Assembly: GCA_964247705.1 (NCBI GenBank)
Contig: CAXTVQ010000016.1
Span: 7,818 to 71,817, forward strand
Source of the DNA: LMUY01 sp964247705
GTDB lineage: Bacteria; Pseudomonadota; Alphaproteobacteria; Acetobacterales; Acetobacteraceae
Direction: 5' to 3'
Length of the DNA stretch: 64,000 nucleotides
Shown here: in pieces, positions 34,936 through 44,401 of the stretch
How the letters are laid out: every line of letters starts with the position of its first letter
Numbering within the stretch: the first letter of the stretch is position 1
The notes under the pieces: model-generated
Seen by the model: only the letters and a program-made list of their open reading frames with translations
What the model was told of the DNA's origin: nothing
Database searches by the model: none
Program-made: the position numbers and the translations under genes

Positions 34936-35741
34936 GCGGCCGGCTGGAAGGCAAGGTCGCCTTGATCACCGGCGCCGGCTGCGTCGGGCCCGGCTGGGGC
35001 AATGGCCGTGCGGCTGCCGTACTATTCGCCCGCGAGGGCGCCCGGGTGTTCGCCGTGGACCTGAAACCCGAGCCCATGGAGGAGACGGTCGCCCGCGCCA
35101 CCACGAAAGCGGCGAACGGCGGCAGCATCCGCACCCACCTCGCAGATGTCACCGACGACGCGCAGGTGGCGATGATGGTGGAGGCCTGCGTGGCGGCTTA
35201 CGGCCGGGTGGACATCCTGGTGAACAATGTCGGCGGCTCGGCCAAGGGTGGTGCCGTGGCGCTGTCCGAGGAGGGATGGGACCGCCAGATCGACCTCAAC
35301 CTCAAGAGCGTGTTCCTGACCTGCAAGCACGTGATCCCGCACATGGAGGCAGTGGGCGGCGGCTCGATCGTCAACACTGCTTCCACCTCCGGCCTGCGGT
35401 GGACCGGGGCGGCGCAGGTTGGCTATGCGGCGTCCAAGGCTGGGGTGATCCAGTTCGGCCGGGTCACGGCGGTGGAGTACGCCCCCCGCCGCATCCGGGT
35501 GAACACGGTGGTGCCGGGCCAGATGCACACCCCCATGGTGGAGGCCCGGTTGGCCGGGCAGCGTGCGGGCGGGGATGTGGACGCGCTGCTCAAGAGCCGC
35601 GTGGCCCGCATTCCGCTCGGTTTCATGGGGGATGGGCGGGACACCGCGAATGCCGCACTGTTCCTCGCCTCCGACGAGGCGCGCTTCATCACTGGTACCG
35701 AGATCGTGGTCGATGGCGGCATGACCGCGCGTTGCGACTGA
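34932..35741 (+). CDS. SDR-family oxidoreductase at the end of the aromatic locus
   Basis: Short-chain dehydrogenase of 269 residues. The cofactor loop is longer than usual: TGAGCVGPGWGNGRAAA at residues 13-29 in place of TGxxxGIG. NNVGG is present, and the catalytic serine, tyrosine and lysine are in NTASTSGLRW and GYAASKAG. The C-terminus FITGTEIVVDGGM is standard. It is coupled by ATGA to the CMD-like gene, so the pair probably acts on one compound. The substrate is unknown. Confidence 0.86.
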   Translation: MSGRLEGKVALITGAGCVGPGWGNGRAAAVLFAREGARVFAVDLKPEPMEETVARATTKAANGGSIRTHLADVTDDAQVAMMVEACVAAYGRVDILVNNVGGSAKGGAVALSEEGWDRQIDLNLKSVFLTCKHVIPHMEAVGGGSIVNTASTSGLRWTGAAQVGYAASKAGVIQFGRVTAVEYAPRRIRVNTVVPGQMHTPMVEARLAGQRAGGDVDALLKSRVARIPLGFMGDGRDTANAALFLASDEARFITGTEIVVDGGMTARCD

Positions 35742-35901
35742 GGAGGATCGAAGGGATCGCCGATGGGCCACGCCCAACGTCATGGAACCGAATGGACGGG
35801 CCGAAACGTGGGCGTGGCTGTCGCCGGCGTGGTGGGGGCGTTACGACGCCGGCGATAAGGGCAGGCGGATCGGAAGCGCGGCGTTTCGGTGCTGGTGCTG
35901 C

Positions 35902-36237
35902 TTAGCGGCGTATGCCGCCGCCGAAGCCATGTCCGCCAAAACCGTGTCCGCCAAAGCCGCCACCTCTGAAGCCCCCTCCGCCGAAACCGGGGCCGCCGAA
36001 GCCACCGCCTCTTCCGAAGCCACCGCCTCTTCCGAAGCCTGGGCCGCCGCCGAAGCGATGGCCGCCGAACCCGTGGTAGTAGTCACCGCCGAACCCTCCA
36101 ACCCCGTAGCCATAGCCTCCCCCAAACCCTCCCCCATAGCCGCCGTCATAATAGCCGGGGCCGTAGCAGCCGGCCAAAGTCAGCAAAGTGAGCGCGGCAA
36201 GCACACCCATTCTGAGTTTCGTGTTGAGGGAGACCAT
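35902..36237 (-). CDS. Small glycine-rich lipoprotein
   Basis: Predicted lipoprotein of 111 residues. The signal peptide ends in the lipobox LAGC (cysteine at residue 21), and the mature part is almost wholly Gly with Phe, Tyr, His and Arg in GGGFGG- and GGHGFGG-type repeats. ATG 36237 is chosen because AGGA lies about eight bases upstream and the lipobox follows at the right distance; the open frame extends further upstream. Low-complexity lipoproteins like this are often envelope or stress associated, but no function is known. The opposite strand is open over the same bases only because of the repeats. Confidence 0.68.
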   Translation of the reverse strand: MVSLNTKLRMGVLAALTLLTLAGCYGPGYYDGGYGGGFGGGYGYGVGGFGGDYYHGFGGHRFGGGPGFGRGGGFGRGGGFGGPGFGGGGFRGGGFGGHGFGGHGFGGGIRR

Positions 36238-36298
36238 GAGTGCTTTCCTGCTGAGGTGCGAAATGCCACGCTTCGGGCGTGAGCATTGGCCGAAGCCG

Positions 36299-36796
36299 TT
36301 AGGAACGGTCGAAAACGTCGGTGTAATTGGCCACCGAGCCGTCCTGATGGGTGACAACGCCGTTACAGGTCATTTTCCGCGCAGAGTCCCCCAGCGTGCA
36401 GGTCAGCACGTCGGTCTGGCCGTTGGCGTCCCGGTATGTCGATTGCAGAGTGGTCGGGCTTAGCCGATGCGAAACCATCGTGTAGCCGTCGAGCGAGTAG
36501 AATTCGCCGTTGCCCGGTGTATCAAAGGTTTCGACGTCCTTCTGGCCCTTGGCGTCGGTGGTTGTCGTGGACCAGTGCACGTGCATGCTGTCGACACGGG
36601 CGATATCGGTCGAGAGATCGGTCGGTGGCGTCTCGCCCTGCGGCCGGGAGGACTGGCCGATATTGAGGTGCCAATGCCCGACGAATGGGCTGCTCTGCGC
36701 CTGCGCAGCGCCGAGTGGCAAAGCCATTCCGCCGAGGGCAGCGACGACGAAGCCAGTACGGCTCCAAGACATGGTCCAAGATCCGGTCCAAGACAT
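36299..36796 (-). CDS. Small secreted protein of unknown function
   Basis: Protein of 165 residues with an N-terminal signal peptide (hydrophobic GFVVAALGGMALPL, cleavage near AAQAQ at residue 34). The mature part, beginning SSPFVGHWHLNIGQSS, has a repeated beta-strand character and two cysteines (LTCTLG, MTCNGV) that could form a disulfide. I do not recognise the family with confidence. GGAGG is seven bases upstream of ATG 36796. It lies just upstream of the glycine-rich lipoprotein on the same strand, 61 bases from its start. Confidence 0.7.
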   Translation of the reverse strand: MSWTGSWTMSWSRTGFVVAALGGMALPLGAAQAQSSPFVGHWHLNIGQSSRPQGETPPTDLSTDIARVDSMHVHWSTTTTDAKGQKDVETFDTPGNGEFYSLDGYTMVSHRLSPTTLQSTYRDANGQTDVLTCTLGDSARKMTCNGVVTHQDGSVANYTDVFDRS

Positions 36797-36980
36797 GGCA
36801 TAACCTCCAGAGGCAAACAGTAGGGATCGACCCGCCTGTAAGTCGGCGGACAGGTGCTTGGTTCACCAAATTCCTGGACGCGTCAGGTTGGTTTTCGCGA
36901 GTCTGTTATTGGAGGCCAGCGTCGCAACCGGCTGCGGCAAGAGGCTCGTTCGATCATGGCTTGCATCGAGCACAGAACGA

Positions 36981-39059
36981 TCACCCATCGGCCTGCTGCA
37001 TCGCCCAGAGGGCGAAGGCTTGGATGAGTGCCGGCTCGCGCAGGTACTCGTAGCGACCGGAGCGCCCTCCATGCCCAGCGGTCATGTTGATCCGCAACAG
37101 GACTGGCGCCGTGCCGATGGTGTGGGCGCGCAGCTTCGCGATCCACTTTGCCGGCTCCCAGTAGGTCACCCGGGGGTCCGCCAGGCCGCCCAGGGCAAGC
37201 ACGGGCGGATACCGGTGCGCGGCGACCTGGTCATACGGCGAGTAACTCGCGATCACGTCGTAAGCCGCCGCGTCGAGCAACGGATTGCCCCATTCCGGCC
37301 ATTCCGGCGGTGTGAGCGGTAGGCTCGTGTCCGACATCGTGTTCAGCACATCGACGAACGGCACTGCCGCCGCGACACCTGCCCACAGTTCGGGCCGCAT
37401 GTTCAACACGGCGCCTGCCAGCAGCCCGCCTGCGGATCCGCCGTATGCAACAATCCGCCCGGCCCTCGCGTGCCCGGCTGCGATCAGGTGCTCGGCGCAA
37501 GCGATGAAATCGGAAAACGTGTTCGGCTTGGCGGGCCCACGGCCATCAAGGAACCAACCCCAGCCTTTTTCCGAGCCGCCGCGCACGTGCGCCGTCGCCC
37601 AGATCCAGCCGCGCCCGACGAGGTTCAGGGCCTGTATCGAGAAATGCGGCATCGTGGAGTGGCCATAGGCGCCGTAGCCGTACAGCATGACCGGGCAGGA
37701 GCCCGCCTCGAACGCGTCACGCCGGGCCAGCAGGGTGATCGGGACGATGGCCCCATCATGGGCCGTCGCCTGCACCCGGCGCACGACATAGGCGGCCGGA
37801 TCGTGTCCCGACGGAATGTCTTGCGTCTTGCGCAACACCCGTTTGTCGGTCGCCATGTCGACGTCGAACACCCGGCGTGGCTCGCGTGGGCTTTCATAGG
37901 CGTAGCGCAGCACCGTGGTGTCGTATTCATAGCCCCCGACCATCGACAGGCTGTATGCCTCTTCGTCCATCATCAGCGGCCGAACCTCGCCTGACGCTCG
38001 ATCGGTGATGACGATGCGGTCGAGCGCGTCCACCCGCTCGACGTGGGCCAGGTGCCCAGCGAAGAGCGCGAAGCCGGTGATGAAGTGTCCTGGGCGATGC
38101 GGCAGCAGATCCCGCCATCCCGCCCGGGAAAGATCCTCGGGGAACGCCGTCACCAGCTTGTAGTCCAGCGCACCATCGGCGTTGGTGCGGATGACGAAGC
38201 GGTCGCCCCAGTGGTCGAGGCTGTAGCGTATGCCGGTCTCCCGCGCCGCGACCAGACGCGGCGCTGCGGTCGGGTCGGCGGCGGCGAGGACCCAGGCCTC
38301 GCTGGTTTCCTGGTTGCCGAGGGAAAGGACGATCCACTGGCGGGACGACGCCAGGTCGACGCTCAGGAAGAAGCCTGGATCAACCTCGCGATAGATTAGA
38401 ACGTCATCGGCCGCTGTGCCGCCGAGTGGGCGGCGGAACACGGCGGAGGGACGGCCGTTGTCGTCGCGCAATGTCCAAAACAGGAACGTGCCGCACGGGG
38501 AGACGATGAAATTGCCGGTGCAGTTCTCGACACCGGCGCCCAGCCCCTCGCCGGTGTCCAGGTCGACGACGTGGACCGTGTAAGCCTCAGAGCCTCGTGT
38601 GTCCTCGGCCCAGGCGAAGTAGCGATGATCGGCGCTGTGCATGGCGCGTCCCAGCCGGTAGTAGGCATGGGGCCTGGCCAGCGCGGCAGCATCGAGCAGC
38701 ACCTGCTCCACTCCGCCTGCTGTAGGCGCACGTACTAGCAGCGGATGTTGCGCACCGCGTGCATAGCGGCGGTAATAGGCCCAAGGACCGTCCGGCGATG
38801 GCACGGTACTGTCATCTGCCCGCATCCGCCCGACCATCTCGTCGAACAGCATCTGCTGCAGCGGCACGGTCTCGGCGAGCACCGCATCGGTGTAGGCGTT
38901 CTCCGCCAGCAGGTGGTCGCGGATGTCGGGCCGTAGCAGGGCAGGGTCGCGCAACACTGCCTGCCAATTCGGGTCCTTGATCCAGGCGTAGTCGTCGGTG
39001 CGGCTACGGCCGAGTTGCTCGATCACGACGGGGCGACGTGGGGCGGTTGGAGCATGCAT
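36981..39059 (-). CDS. Oligopeptidase B (S9A family serine peptidase)
   Basis: Peptidase of 692 residues that cleaves small peptides after basic residues in characterised members. An N-terminal seven-bladed beta-propeller is followed by an alpha/beta hydrolase domain. The triad is S542 in YGGSAGG, D628 in LADPRVTYWEPAKW and H663 in MTAGHGG. The N-terminus RPVVIEQLGRSRTDDYAWIK is typical. ATG 39059 is preferred over one at 39149 because of length and AGGACA upstream. The protein is probably cytoplasmic, since no signal peptide is visible. Confidence 0.9.
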   Translation of the reverse strand: MHAPTAPRRPVVIEQLGRSRTDDYAWIKDPNWQAVLRDPALLRPDIRDHLLAENAYTDAVLAETVPLQQMLFDEMVGRMRADDSTVPSPDGPWAYYRRYARGAQHPLLVRAPTAGGVEQVLLDAAALARPHAYYRLGRAMHSADHRYFAWAEDTRGSEAYTVHVVDLDTGEGLGAGVENCTGNFIVSPCGTFLFWTLRDDNGRPSAVFRRPLGGTAADDVLIYREVDPGFFLSVDLASSRQWIVLSLGNQETSEAWVLAAADPTAAPRLVAARETGIRYSLDHWGDRFVIRTNADGALDYKLVTAFPEDLSRAGWRDLLPHRPGHFITGFALFAGHLAHVERVDALDRIVITDRASGEVRPLMMDEEAYSLSMVGGYEYDTTVLRYAYESPREPRRVFDVDMATDKRVLRKTQDIPSGHDPAAYVVRRVQATAHDGAIVPITLLARRDAFEAGSCPVMLYGYGAYGHSTMPHFSIQALNLVGRGWIWATAHVRGGSEKGWGWFLDGRGPAKPNTFSDFIACAEHLIAAGHARAGRIVAYGGSAGGLLAGAVLNMRPELWAGVAAAVPFVDVLNTMSDTSLPLTPPEWPEWGNPLLDAAAYDVIASYSPYDQVAAHRYPPVLALGGLADPRVTYWEPAKWIAKLRAHTIGTAPVLLRINMTAGHGGRSGRYEYLREPALIQAFALWAMQQADG

Positions 39060-39552
39060 GGTGAAATACTGTCCTGTTGGCGCGAACGGCGACCGGATGC
39101 GTCGGTCTACCGGTCGGTAGTACCGCGGCTGAGGGTGACGCAGTTTCATTGAGCGCAGTCTTTAGGCTGATCGCAGCGGTCTTTGCACCGAAGTGCAGGT
39201 ATTCGTACGGTTACATGGCTGCTGGCGTAGTTCCGTGCGACGATTGATTGTTGGTATGCGCCTAACGCTTCAGCAATCGTTGCCAAATCCGTTCTGTGCT
39301 GGTCTTCGGAATGCTGACGCGGTTTGGGTGCGCCGGGGTAGGTGCGGTAACAGCTTTCAGCGGAAACGGGGGTTCATGATCGGGTGAAAGACCTGGGTTC
39401 GCAGCCAAACCGTTCCGCGACAATCGTTCATGAATGACGTGCAAACGTGCAGATGTTTATCACAAGAATTTGTCAATCGAGAGTTACGGTTGCCTCGTCG
39501 TGAACAGGCAGGTAAAGGCGTTGGACGAACTCGATTAAGAGTTGTTTCAGAT

Positions 39553-39572
39553 ATCGTGAAAACGATGTTTTT
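39553..39572 (+). terminator. Small hairpin with T-tract
   Basis: ATCGT (39553-39557), loop GAAA and ACGAT (39562-39566), followed by GTTTTT. The stem is only 5 bp, but the GAAA loop and T-run give it an intrinsic-terminator or attenuator look, about 115 bases upstream of the sugar transferase start. Confidence 0.35.
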
Positions 39573-39632
39573 ATGGGCGGCGACGGGCAATATGGCTCGG
39601 TGACATGTAGCTAAATGGTTACGATTGTATGT

Positions 39633-39661
39633 TTGATGCTACCCTGACGTTAAGGTTATCG
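39633..39661 (+). promoter_or_regulatory. Candidate promoter of the sugar transferase gene
   Basis: TTGATG (39633-39638) and TTATCG (39656-39661) are spaced by 17 bases, 27 bases before the GTG start. The -10 match is weak, so this is a tentative pattern call. Confidence 0.3.
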
Positions 39662-39687
39662 CAATTTTAAGCTATGGAGTTTGCTAC

Positions 39688-41178
39688 GTGACGATGGCAA
39701 GGTTTGGTTTAGAAGCGACTTCACCTGCGGCGGCCGATGTCAGTTTACAGTTTCAGCGGAAGGCCGATGTTCCGAGTGGGCGTAATGCATCTCTGATTGC
39801 AACCGCAGGAGCGTTGGTCTTAAGCGATGTGATCGCATTTGGCTTAGTATCGGTCGTTATCGCTTCAATCCTGATCTGGCTTGGCGTCTTTCCCTCACCG
39901 TGGATCGTGCAAAATAGCACCGTTTTGCGGGATATCGGGGCGGTTCTAGGAACAGGTGTATTTGGCGTGACCGCTTACCTCGCGGTGAACGGCCATTACA
40001 CACGACGTCTCTCTTTCTCGTCCGAGATTAGACTGCTGGCCTGCAGTGGGATATTTGCGCTTGGTTTGAGTTCGATCTCGGCCGCGCTAGTCCCTGAATT
40101 GCATGCCTACTTAGGCTTGGCGACTGTATGGATGTTCTTTCCTGTCTTGGCGCTATGTGGTCGCAAGCTCGTCCGCGGGGCCTTGAAGCGGGCCGGCGTC
40201 TCACAAGTGCGTATGATCTTGGTCGGACACTCGAACGCCGTAAGCCGTGTTCTACCGTCGCTGACGGCTAGCGCGGGCTTCGACGGCGAGGTTGTCGCAG
40301 TCGTAGACCCCAACGCCGATCTCAATGATCTACCATCGTCGGTTAATTGGCGTCTTATGTTACAGCAATGCCGCGCTAACCTTGTGGTCGTTTGCGACGA
40401 CGTCCCTGGTAGCGTTGCGCTCGAGGTGGCTTCATCACTCGCCGAGGAGGGCGTGCCTTTCGCCGTTGCGGCCTACACCGAAGAACTCCAGCCGTCTGCT
40501 TTCCAACGTGTCGACCTGTTTGGCAGCGATGTCACGCTTCTGAGCTATCGCAATCAGACGGCGACACCGGCCGGCCGGGTGTCTAAAATCGTCGTGGATC
40601 TGCTGATAGCGTCGGTATGCGTGGTCGCATTGCTTCCTCTCCTGTTGATCATCGTAGCGCTGGTCAAAAGCGACGGTGGTCCTCTCCTCTTCGGCCATAC
40701 CCGCTTGGGACTGGGCGGGCGGCCTTTCCGGTGCCTGAAATTCCGATCGATGGTCGTTGACAGTGAGGCTGTGCTCAAGCGCTTGCTGGAGACGAGCCCG
40801 CAAGCTCGAGCGGAGTGGGCGGAGACGCAGAAACTGCGCCATGATCCTCGGGTCACGACCGTTGGACGCTTCCTCCGGGCCTCTAGCCTCGACGAGTTGC
40901 CACAGTTACTGAATGTGCTTCGTCTGGAGATGAGCCTCGTGGGCCCCCGTCCTATCGTGTCAGCCGAGGTTCCGCGCTACGGCGAGAACATCAAATACTA
41001 TTACCAAACTCGCCCGGGCCTCACGGGGCTATGGCAGATAAGCGGCCGTTCCTCGACGGGCTATAAGCAACGTGTGGAATTCGATCGCTGCTACGTCCGA
41101 AATTGGACCATTTGGCAGGACGTCGCGATTTTGGCAAAGACAGTGCCAGCAGTGCTTAAGCGTCGTGGCGCATATTGA
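39688..41178 (+). CDS. Polyprenyl glycosylphosphotransferase (exopolysaccharide-initiating sugar transferase)
   Basis: Membrane enzyme of 496 residues of the WbaP/GumD/WcaJ type that puts the first sugar phosphate on undecaprenyl phosphate. About four N-terminal helices and a CoA-binding-like middle region are followed by a fifth helix and the C-terminal catalytic domain with LLFGHTRLGLGGRPFRCLKFRSM-type sequence, RHDPRVTTVGRFLRASSLDELPQ, NVLRLEMSLVGPRP and TRPGLTGLWQISGR. GGAG lies eight bases before GTG 39688; an ATG at 39694 is also possible. It begins the polysaccharide locus. The sugar (glucose or galactose) cannot be decided. Confidence 0.92.
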   Translation: MTMARFGLEATSPAAADVSLQFQRKADVPSGRNASLIATAGALVLSDVIAFGLVSVVIASILIWLGVFPSPWIVQNSTVLRDIGAVLGTGVFGVTAYLAVNGHYTRRLSFSSEIRLLACSGIFALGLSSISAALVPELHAYLGLATVWMFFPVLALCGRKLVRGALKRAGVSQVRMILVGHSNAVSRVLPSLTASAGFDGEVVAVVDPNADLNDLPSSVNWRLMLQQCRANLVVVCDDVPGSVALEVASSLAEEGVPFAVAAYTEELQPSAFQRVDLFGSDVTLLSYRNQTATPAGRVSKIVVDLLIASVCVVALLPLLLIIVALVKSDGGPLLFGHTRLGLGGRPFRCLKFRSMVVDSEAVLKRLLETSPQARAEWAETQKLRHDPRVTTVGRFLRASSLDELPQLLNVLRLEMSLVGPRPIVSAEVPRYGENIKYYYQTRPGLTGLWQISGRSSTGYKQRVEFDRCYVRNWTIWQDVAILAKTVPAVLKRRGAY

Positions 41179-41618
41179 GGCATAATACGACCGTTCTTCT
41201 TTTCGCACACTGTTCGATGCACTTAATCCGGAGTTATACAAAGCTGCGAGTATCGATTGGGACTGCTCGTCGGCTCTCACACCACGTTTGAAGTCATAGG
41301 CGTGTTCACACCCGACGTAGCACAATCTACGCACGCTTAAGAGAGAGCGCCGTTGAGCCAAGCCACGTTACGGCAACAGATCTGATCTCTGACCACATGT
41401 CTTAAGCTGAATATTAAGACGATTGCGTCAGGCCTTGCTCAACTGTCGAGCGGTAGGGCTGTTCGATCGACACGGCGGCTTTCTAGCACATCGGCTCAGG
41501 TGATATATTTCGGCCACAACCGGTAGCAAACTCGCAACTACAACGTTTGACAGACGTGCCTACCGGCTCGGCTACGTATATAGCCGTCGCTGTCGTGGTT
41601 GATAGTGTGCGGGGTTGC
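41179..41618. other. Intergenic region between sugar transferase and beta-barrel genes
   Basis: About 440 bases rich in A+T. It holds an inverted repeat at 41399-41420 and no credible gene; if translation of the beta-barrel protein began at the in-frame TTG 41547, the gap would be shorter. A promoter for the downstream gene is probably here but I cannot place it. Confidence 0.5.
41399..41420. repeat. Short inverted repeat
   Basis: GTCTTAA (41399-41405) and TTAAGAC (41414-41420) around eight bases. No T-run follows. It could be a regulator site upstream of the beta-barrel gene or chance. Confidence 0.3.
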
Positions 41619-42974
41619 ATGGGGTCTGAAGCTCGCCAGCCGAGAGAGGGGCGCACTGGCGCGGCGTGGACCGCAGCGGTGCTGCTTTGCACTGCGGTCT
41701 GTGCCGTGCCCGGCATGGCATCTGCACAGCAACTGCTGAACCAATACCTGGCCCAGGATCTGGCAGGCGTAGCGGTCGATCCGGGCGTCACCGTCAGGTC
41801 CCGCTTGCGTCCGGCTTACGACGCACCCGGCATTCGGTATGGCGAGGTCACCGTCCGCGTTGAGCTGGATGAGACATTGGGGCTGGACGACAATGTGCTG
41901 GGTCAGCCAACTCACCGGGCGAGCTCGCTGATTGAAACGAACGCACAGGTCCGCGCGGAGTATAACCATTCCGACACGACCGCTTTCGCCAGCCTCACGG
42001 TCGACGACAACGAATTTCCGGAGGTGAGTCAACAATCCCATACTGACTGGACGGCTTCGATTGGGGGTACTCATCAGTTTGGACGCGACACGCTCACATT
42101 CACTTACCAGCACCTCAATCTCAACCAGACGGCGCGTGACCTAGATGTTCCGCAGTTGCAAAACGCACTGCCTTTTCAGCTTGACTCGATACGGCTGGAC
42201 TATCGGGCTGTGTTCAATCGGTTGTTTGTCGAGCCGAACCTCACGGTGTCGGATGTAAGCCTGAGCAACGGAACGGTTGCGGGTACCCCGTATATCCAAA
42301 CCGACCAGGATCGAGTGGTGTTTCAGCCAGGTGTGACCCTTGGCTACGAGCTGGCGCCCTTGCGTGATGTGGTGCTGGTCCTGCAAGACTCGGTTGCAGC
42401 ATACCGAAACCGGCTGCCGACTGAGCCGTCGCGCGACTTCAACGACATTTCTGCCTTGACCGGACTTGACTTCCAGGAAGGTATCTTTCGCTACCGCCTG
42501 CTGGCGGGCTACGAGGTCCGCAACTTCACCAGTTCCGCGTATAAGACCATCGCCAACCCGATCGCCGAGGCCTTGGTTTTCTGGAACCCGAGTGGGCTCA
42601 CCACGGTCACTGGCCAAGTTACCCGGCATATCCAGAACTCTTCGGACAACACCACGACCGCTTTCACCGAAACCGCATTCGGCCTGCAAGTCGACCACGA
42701 GCTTCGGCGCAATGTGTTGCTGAATGCCAACGCGCAATACGTGCAGGACGATTATAGCGCAAACCAGGGCAACGCCGGGGGCAGTCAGGAACTGATAACG
42801 TTGAGCGCCAGTGCTACATGGCTCATCAACCGCAACCTTCGGCTGGTAGGCAGCTACGAGTTCGATCGGCGTAACACGAGCGGCGCAATCCAATTGGGAG
42901 GGGTCAACAACCAAGTGCTCGGCTCCGGCTACTCGGAAGACCGCGTGTTGCTGACCTTCCGCTTTGCCCTTTGA
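41619..42974 (+). CDS. Outer-membrane beta-barrel protein of the polysaccharide locus
   Basis: Protein of about 451 residues with a signal peptide ending VPGMASAQQ. The rest is made of alternating amphipathic strands and ends in RVLLTFRFAL, with a terminal aromatic-plus-hydrophobic pattern typical of outer-membrane barrels (BBP2-type porin-like proteins in EPS loci). It may form or assist the export pore or anchor the polymer. The start is uncertain: ATG 41619 gives a good signal peptide, while TTG 41547 would add 24 residues. It is on the plus strand, convergent with the flavoprotein gene. Confidence 0.75.
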   Translation: MGSEARQPREGRTGAAWTAAVLLCTAVCAVPGMASAQQLLNQYLAQDLAGVAVDPGVTVRSRLRPAYDAPGIRYGEVTVRVELDETLGLDDNVLGQPTHRASSLIETNAQVRAEYNHSDTTAFASLTVDDNEFPEVSQQSHTDWTASIGGTHQFGRDTLTFTYQHLNLNQTARDLDVPQLQNALPFQLDSIRLDYRAVFNRLFVEPNLTVSDVSLSNGTVAGTPYIQTDQDRVVFQPGVTLGYELAPLRDVVLVLQDSVAAYRNRLPTEPSRDFNDISALTGLDFQEGIFRYRLLAGYEVRNFTSSAYKTIANPIAEALVFWNPSGLTTVTGQVTRHIQNSSDNTTTAFTETAFGLQVDHELRRNVLLNANAQYVQDDYSANQGNAGGSQELITLSASATWLINRNLRLVGSYEFDRRNTSGAIQLGGVNNQVLGSGYSEDRVLLTFRFAL

Positions 42975-43093
42975 GCCTTCACTCAGCCTAGCGAATAGAT
43001 GTTGGTCGACACTGCAAAGCTTGGACGCTCGGGCGGTAAGGCAGGGCGGCTCGATCCAATACGTCGTCCGGCTCAAGCTTTACCATCGATAGT

Positions 43094-44401
43094 TTAACGT
43101 TTGTTGTTGTCTGACAGTGCCGCCTCGACAACCGTCGTCGTGTTGGCGGCGGAGGGTAGGTAATCGAAGCCGCCCTGGCGTCCGATCGACTCGATGCCGT
43201 AGCTTCTGACTTGCTGTAGGACACGTCGCGCTTCCTCGGTCGCGCCCCCGGTGTAAACGGGGTAAGCGTTCGCTGTCTTCAGATAGCCTTCGAGACGCGT
43301 TTCACCGTCGAATAGACCACGGGCACGAACGTTCAAGATGAAGTCCTGAGCGAGTTGGTCTATGCCGAAACCGGATGGAGGCAGGTTGACTTCTACCCCG
43401 AGATACTCGCGGTCTTCGACCGCCCCGTAAAAGTCCGAGAACATCGTCAAGCGCTTCCATCGGCCTGAAGAGGAGAAGTTGTGAAGAACGCTGTACGTGA
43501 AGCCGCGTTTTCCCTTGAAGCTGAAGAACAAGCTGGCGAGTTCGACCGAAACCAGACGCGGCTTATCGTCTATGCCGCACAATGACGTAAGCCGTTGCAG
43601 CGGGATCGTGGAGATCAGACGATTCGCTTGCCACTCCTCAGACTGGGAACGAATGCAGAAGGTCTCTCCAGCTTTCTGAATGCTTGACATCGACTGGCCA
43701 AGGTAGAAAACGGCGCCTTGTTTCTCAAGAGAGCGACGAGCAAGATTGTATAGTGTGGCAAACCCTGCTCGTGGTCGAACAAATTGTTGGATCTGTTGGC
43801 GGCCTGTTTTGCGTTTAAGTAACCGCCGCAGGCGGTTGCGCAACGACGCCGCATCGGAAATCCAACTCATCCGCTTCTTGGCAAAGTCCAACTCGATCTC
43901 GTCTGCTTGTACTCCGTAGAAACGCTCCATGTAGCTGCCGAGCCCGGACTTTTGGAACAGCCGGTTCCCAATCCAAAAACGCGCAAACTCCGCGGCGTTT
44001 ACCGGCTTACGGCGTAACAATCGTGAAATGACTAGCGATGACACCAACCTGAGGATCTCGGGAAGACCTTTTGCGAACACCTCCGCCGAAATCGACACCG
44101 GGTAGGATGACACCTCCCCCGACGGAATGATGCGTCCGAACGACGCCTCCACGGGTTGGTATAACGGCAGAAGCTCCGGGAAATGGTTGAAGAACGGAGA
44201 GTTCTCCCAGAAAATCAGGGTTCCGATATCGAATGTGAACGGCCCGATATGGCTGTCTATGTGATTACCGCCGATATGATCATATTCCTCAATGATCGCG
44301 ATCTTAGCCAGCCCTTGTTTCTGCAGCAGTTTCGCCGCAACAAGACCACTGATACCGGCGCCAAGGACGACCGCGTCCCACTGCTGACATTTCTCAGCCA
44401 T
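43094..44401 (-). CDS. FAD-dependent amine-oxidase/UDP-galactopyranose-mutase-like protein
   Basis: Flavoprotein of 435 residues. The N-terminal dinucleotide motif is VVLGAGISGLVAAKLL (11-26), followed by EEYDHIGGNHIDSH, which resembles UDP-galactopyranose mutase and protoporphyrinogen-oxidase-like proteins. The C-terminus SIGRQGGFDYL is in the position of the FAD-contacting GRxGxxxY motif. In a polysaccharide locus it may make or modify a sugar nucleotide such as a furanose (inference). GGGAG lies seven bases before the ATG. Confidence 0.7.
   Translation of the reverse strand: MAEKCQQWDAVVLGAGISGLVAAKLLQKQGLAKIAIIEEYDHIGGNHIDSHIGPFTFDIGTLIFWENSPFFNHFPELLPLYQPVEASFGRIIPSGEVSSYPVSISAEVFAKGLPEILRLVSSLVISRLLRRKPVNAAEFARFWIGNRLFQKSGLGSYMERFYGVQADEIELDFAKKRMSWISDAASLRNRLRRLLKRKTGRQQIQQFVRPRAGFATLYNLARRSLEKQGAVFYLGQSMSSIQKAGETFCIRSQSEEWQANRLISTIPLQRLTSLCGIDDKPRLVSVELASLFFSFKGKRGFTYSVLHNFSSSGRWKRLTMFSDFYGAVEDREYLGVEVNLPPSGFGIDQLAQDFILNVRARGLFDGETRLEGYLKTANAYPVYTGGATEEARRVLQQVRSYGIESIGRQGGFDYLPSAANTTTVVEAALSDNNKR

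Larger units (their letters stand above)
39060..39687. other. Long A+T-rich intergenic region upstream of the polysaccharide locus
   Basis: About 630 bases without a convincing gene. The first 130 bases are high in G+C like the left of the window; from about 39,180 the composition becomes visibly richer in A+T. It holds a small hairpin with a T-run (39553-39572) and a candidate promoter for the sugar transferase gene (39633-39661). Short open frames lack ribosome-binding sites and codon bias. Confidence 0.6.

Noticed and set aside
35782..36282. Ala-rich plus-strand frame opposite the glycine-rich lipoprotein
   Set aside because: The minus strand has a lipobox and ribosome-binding site. The plus-strand frame is open only because GGN-rich repeats read as Ala/Ser/Pro codons on the other strand.
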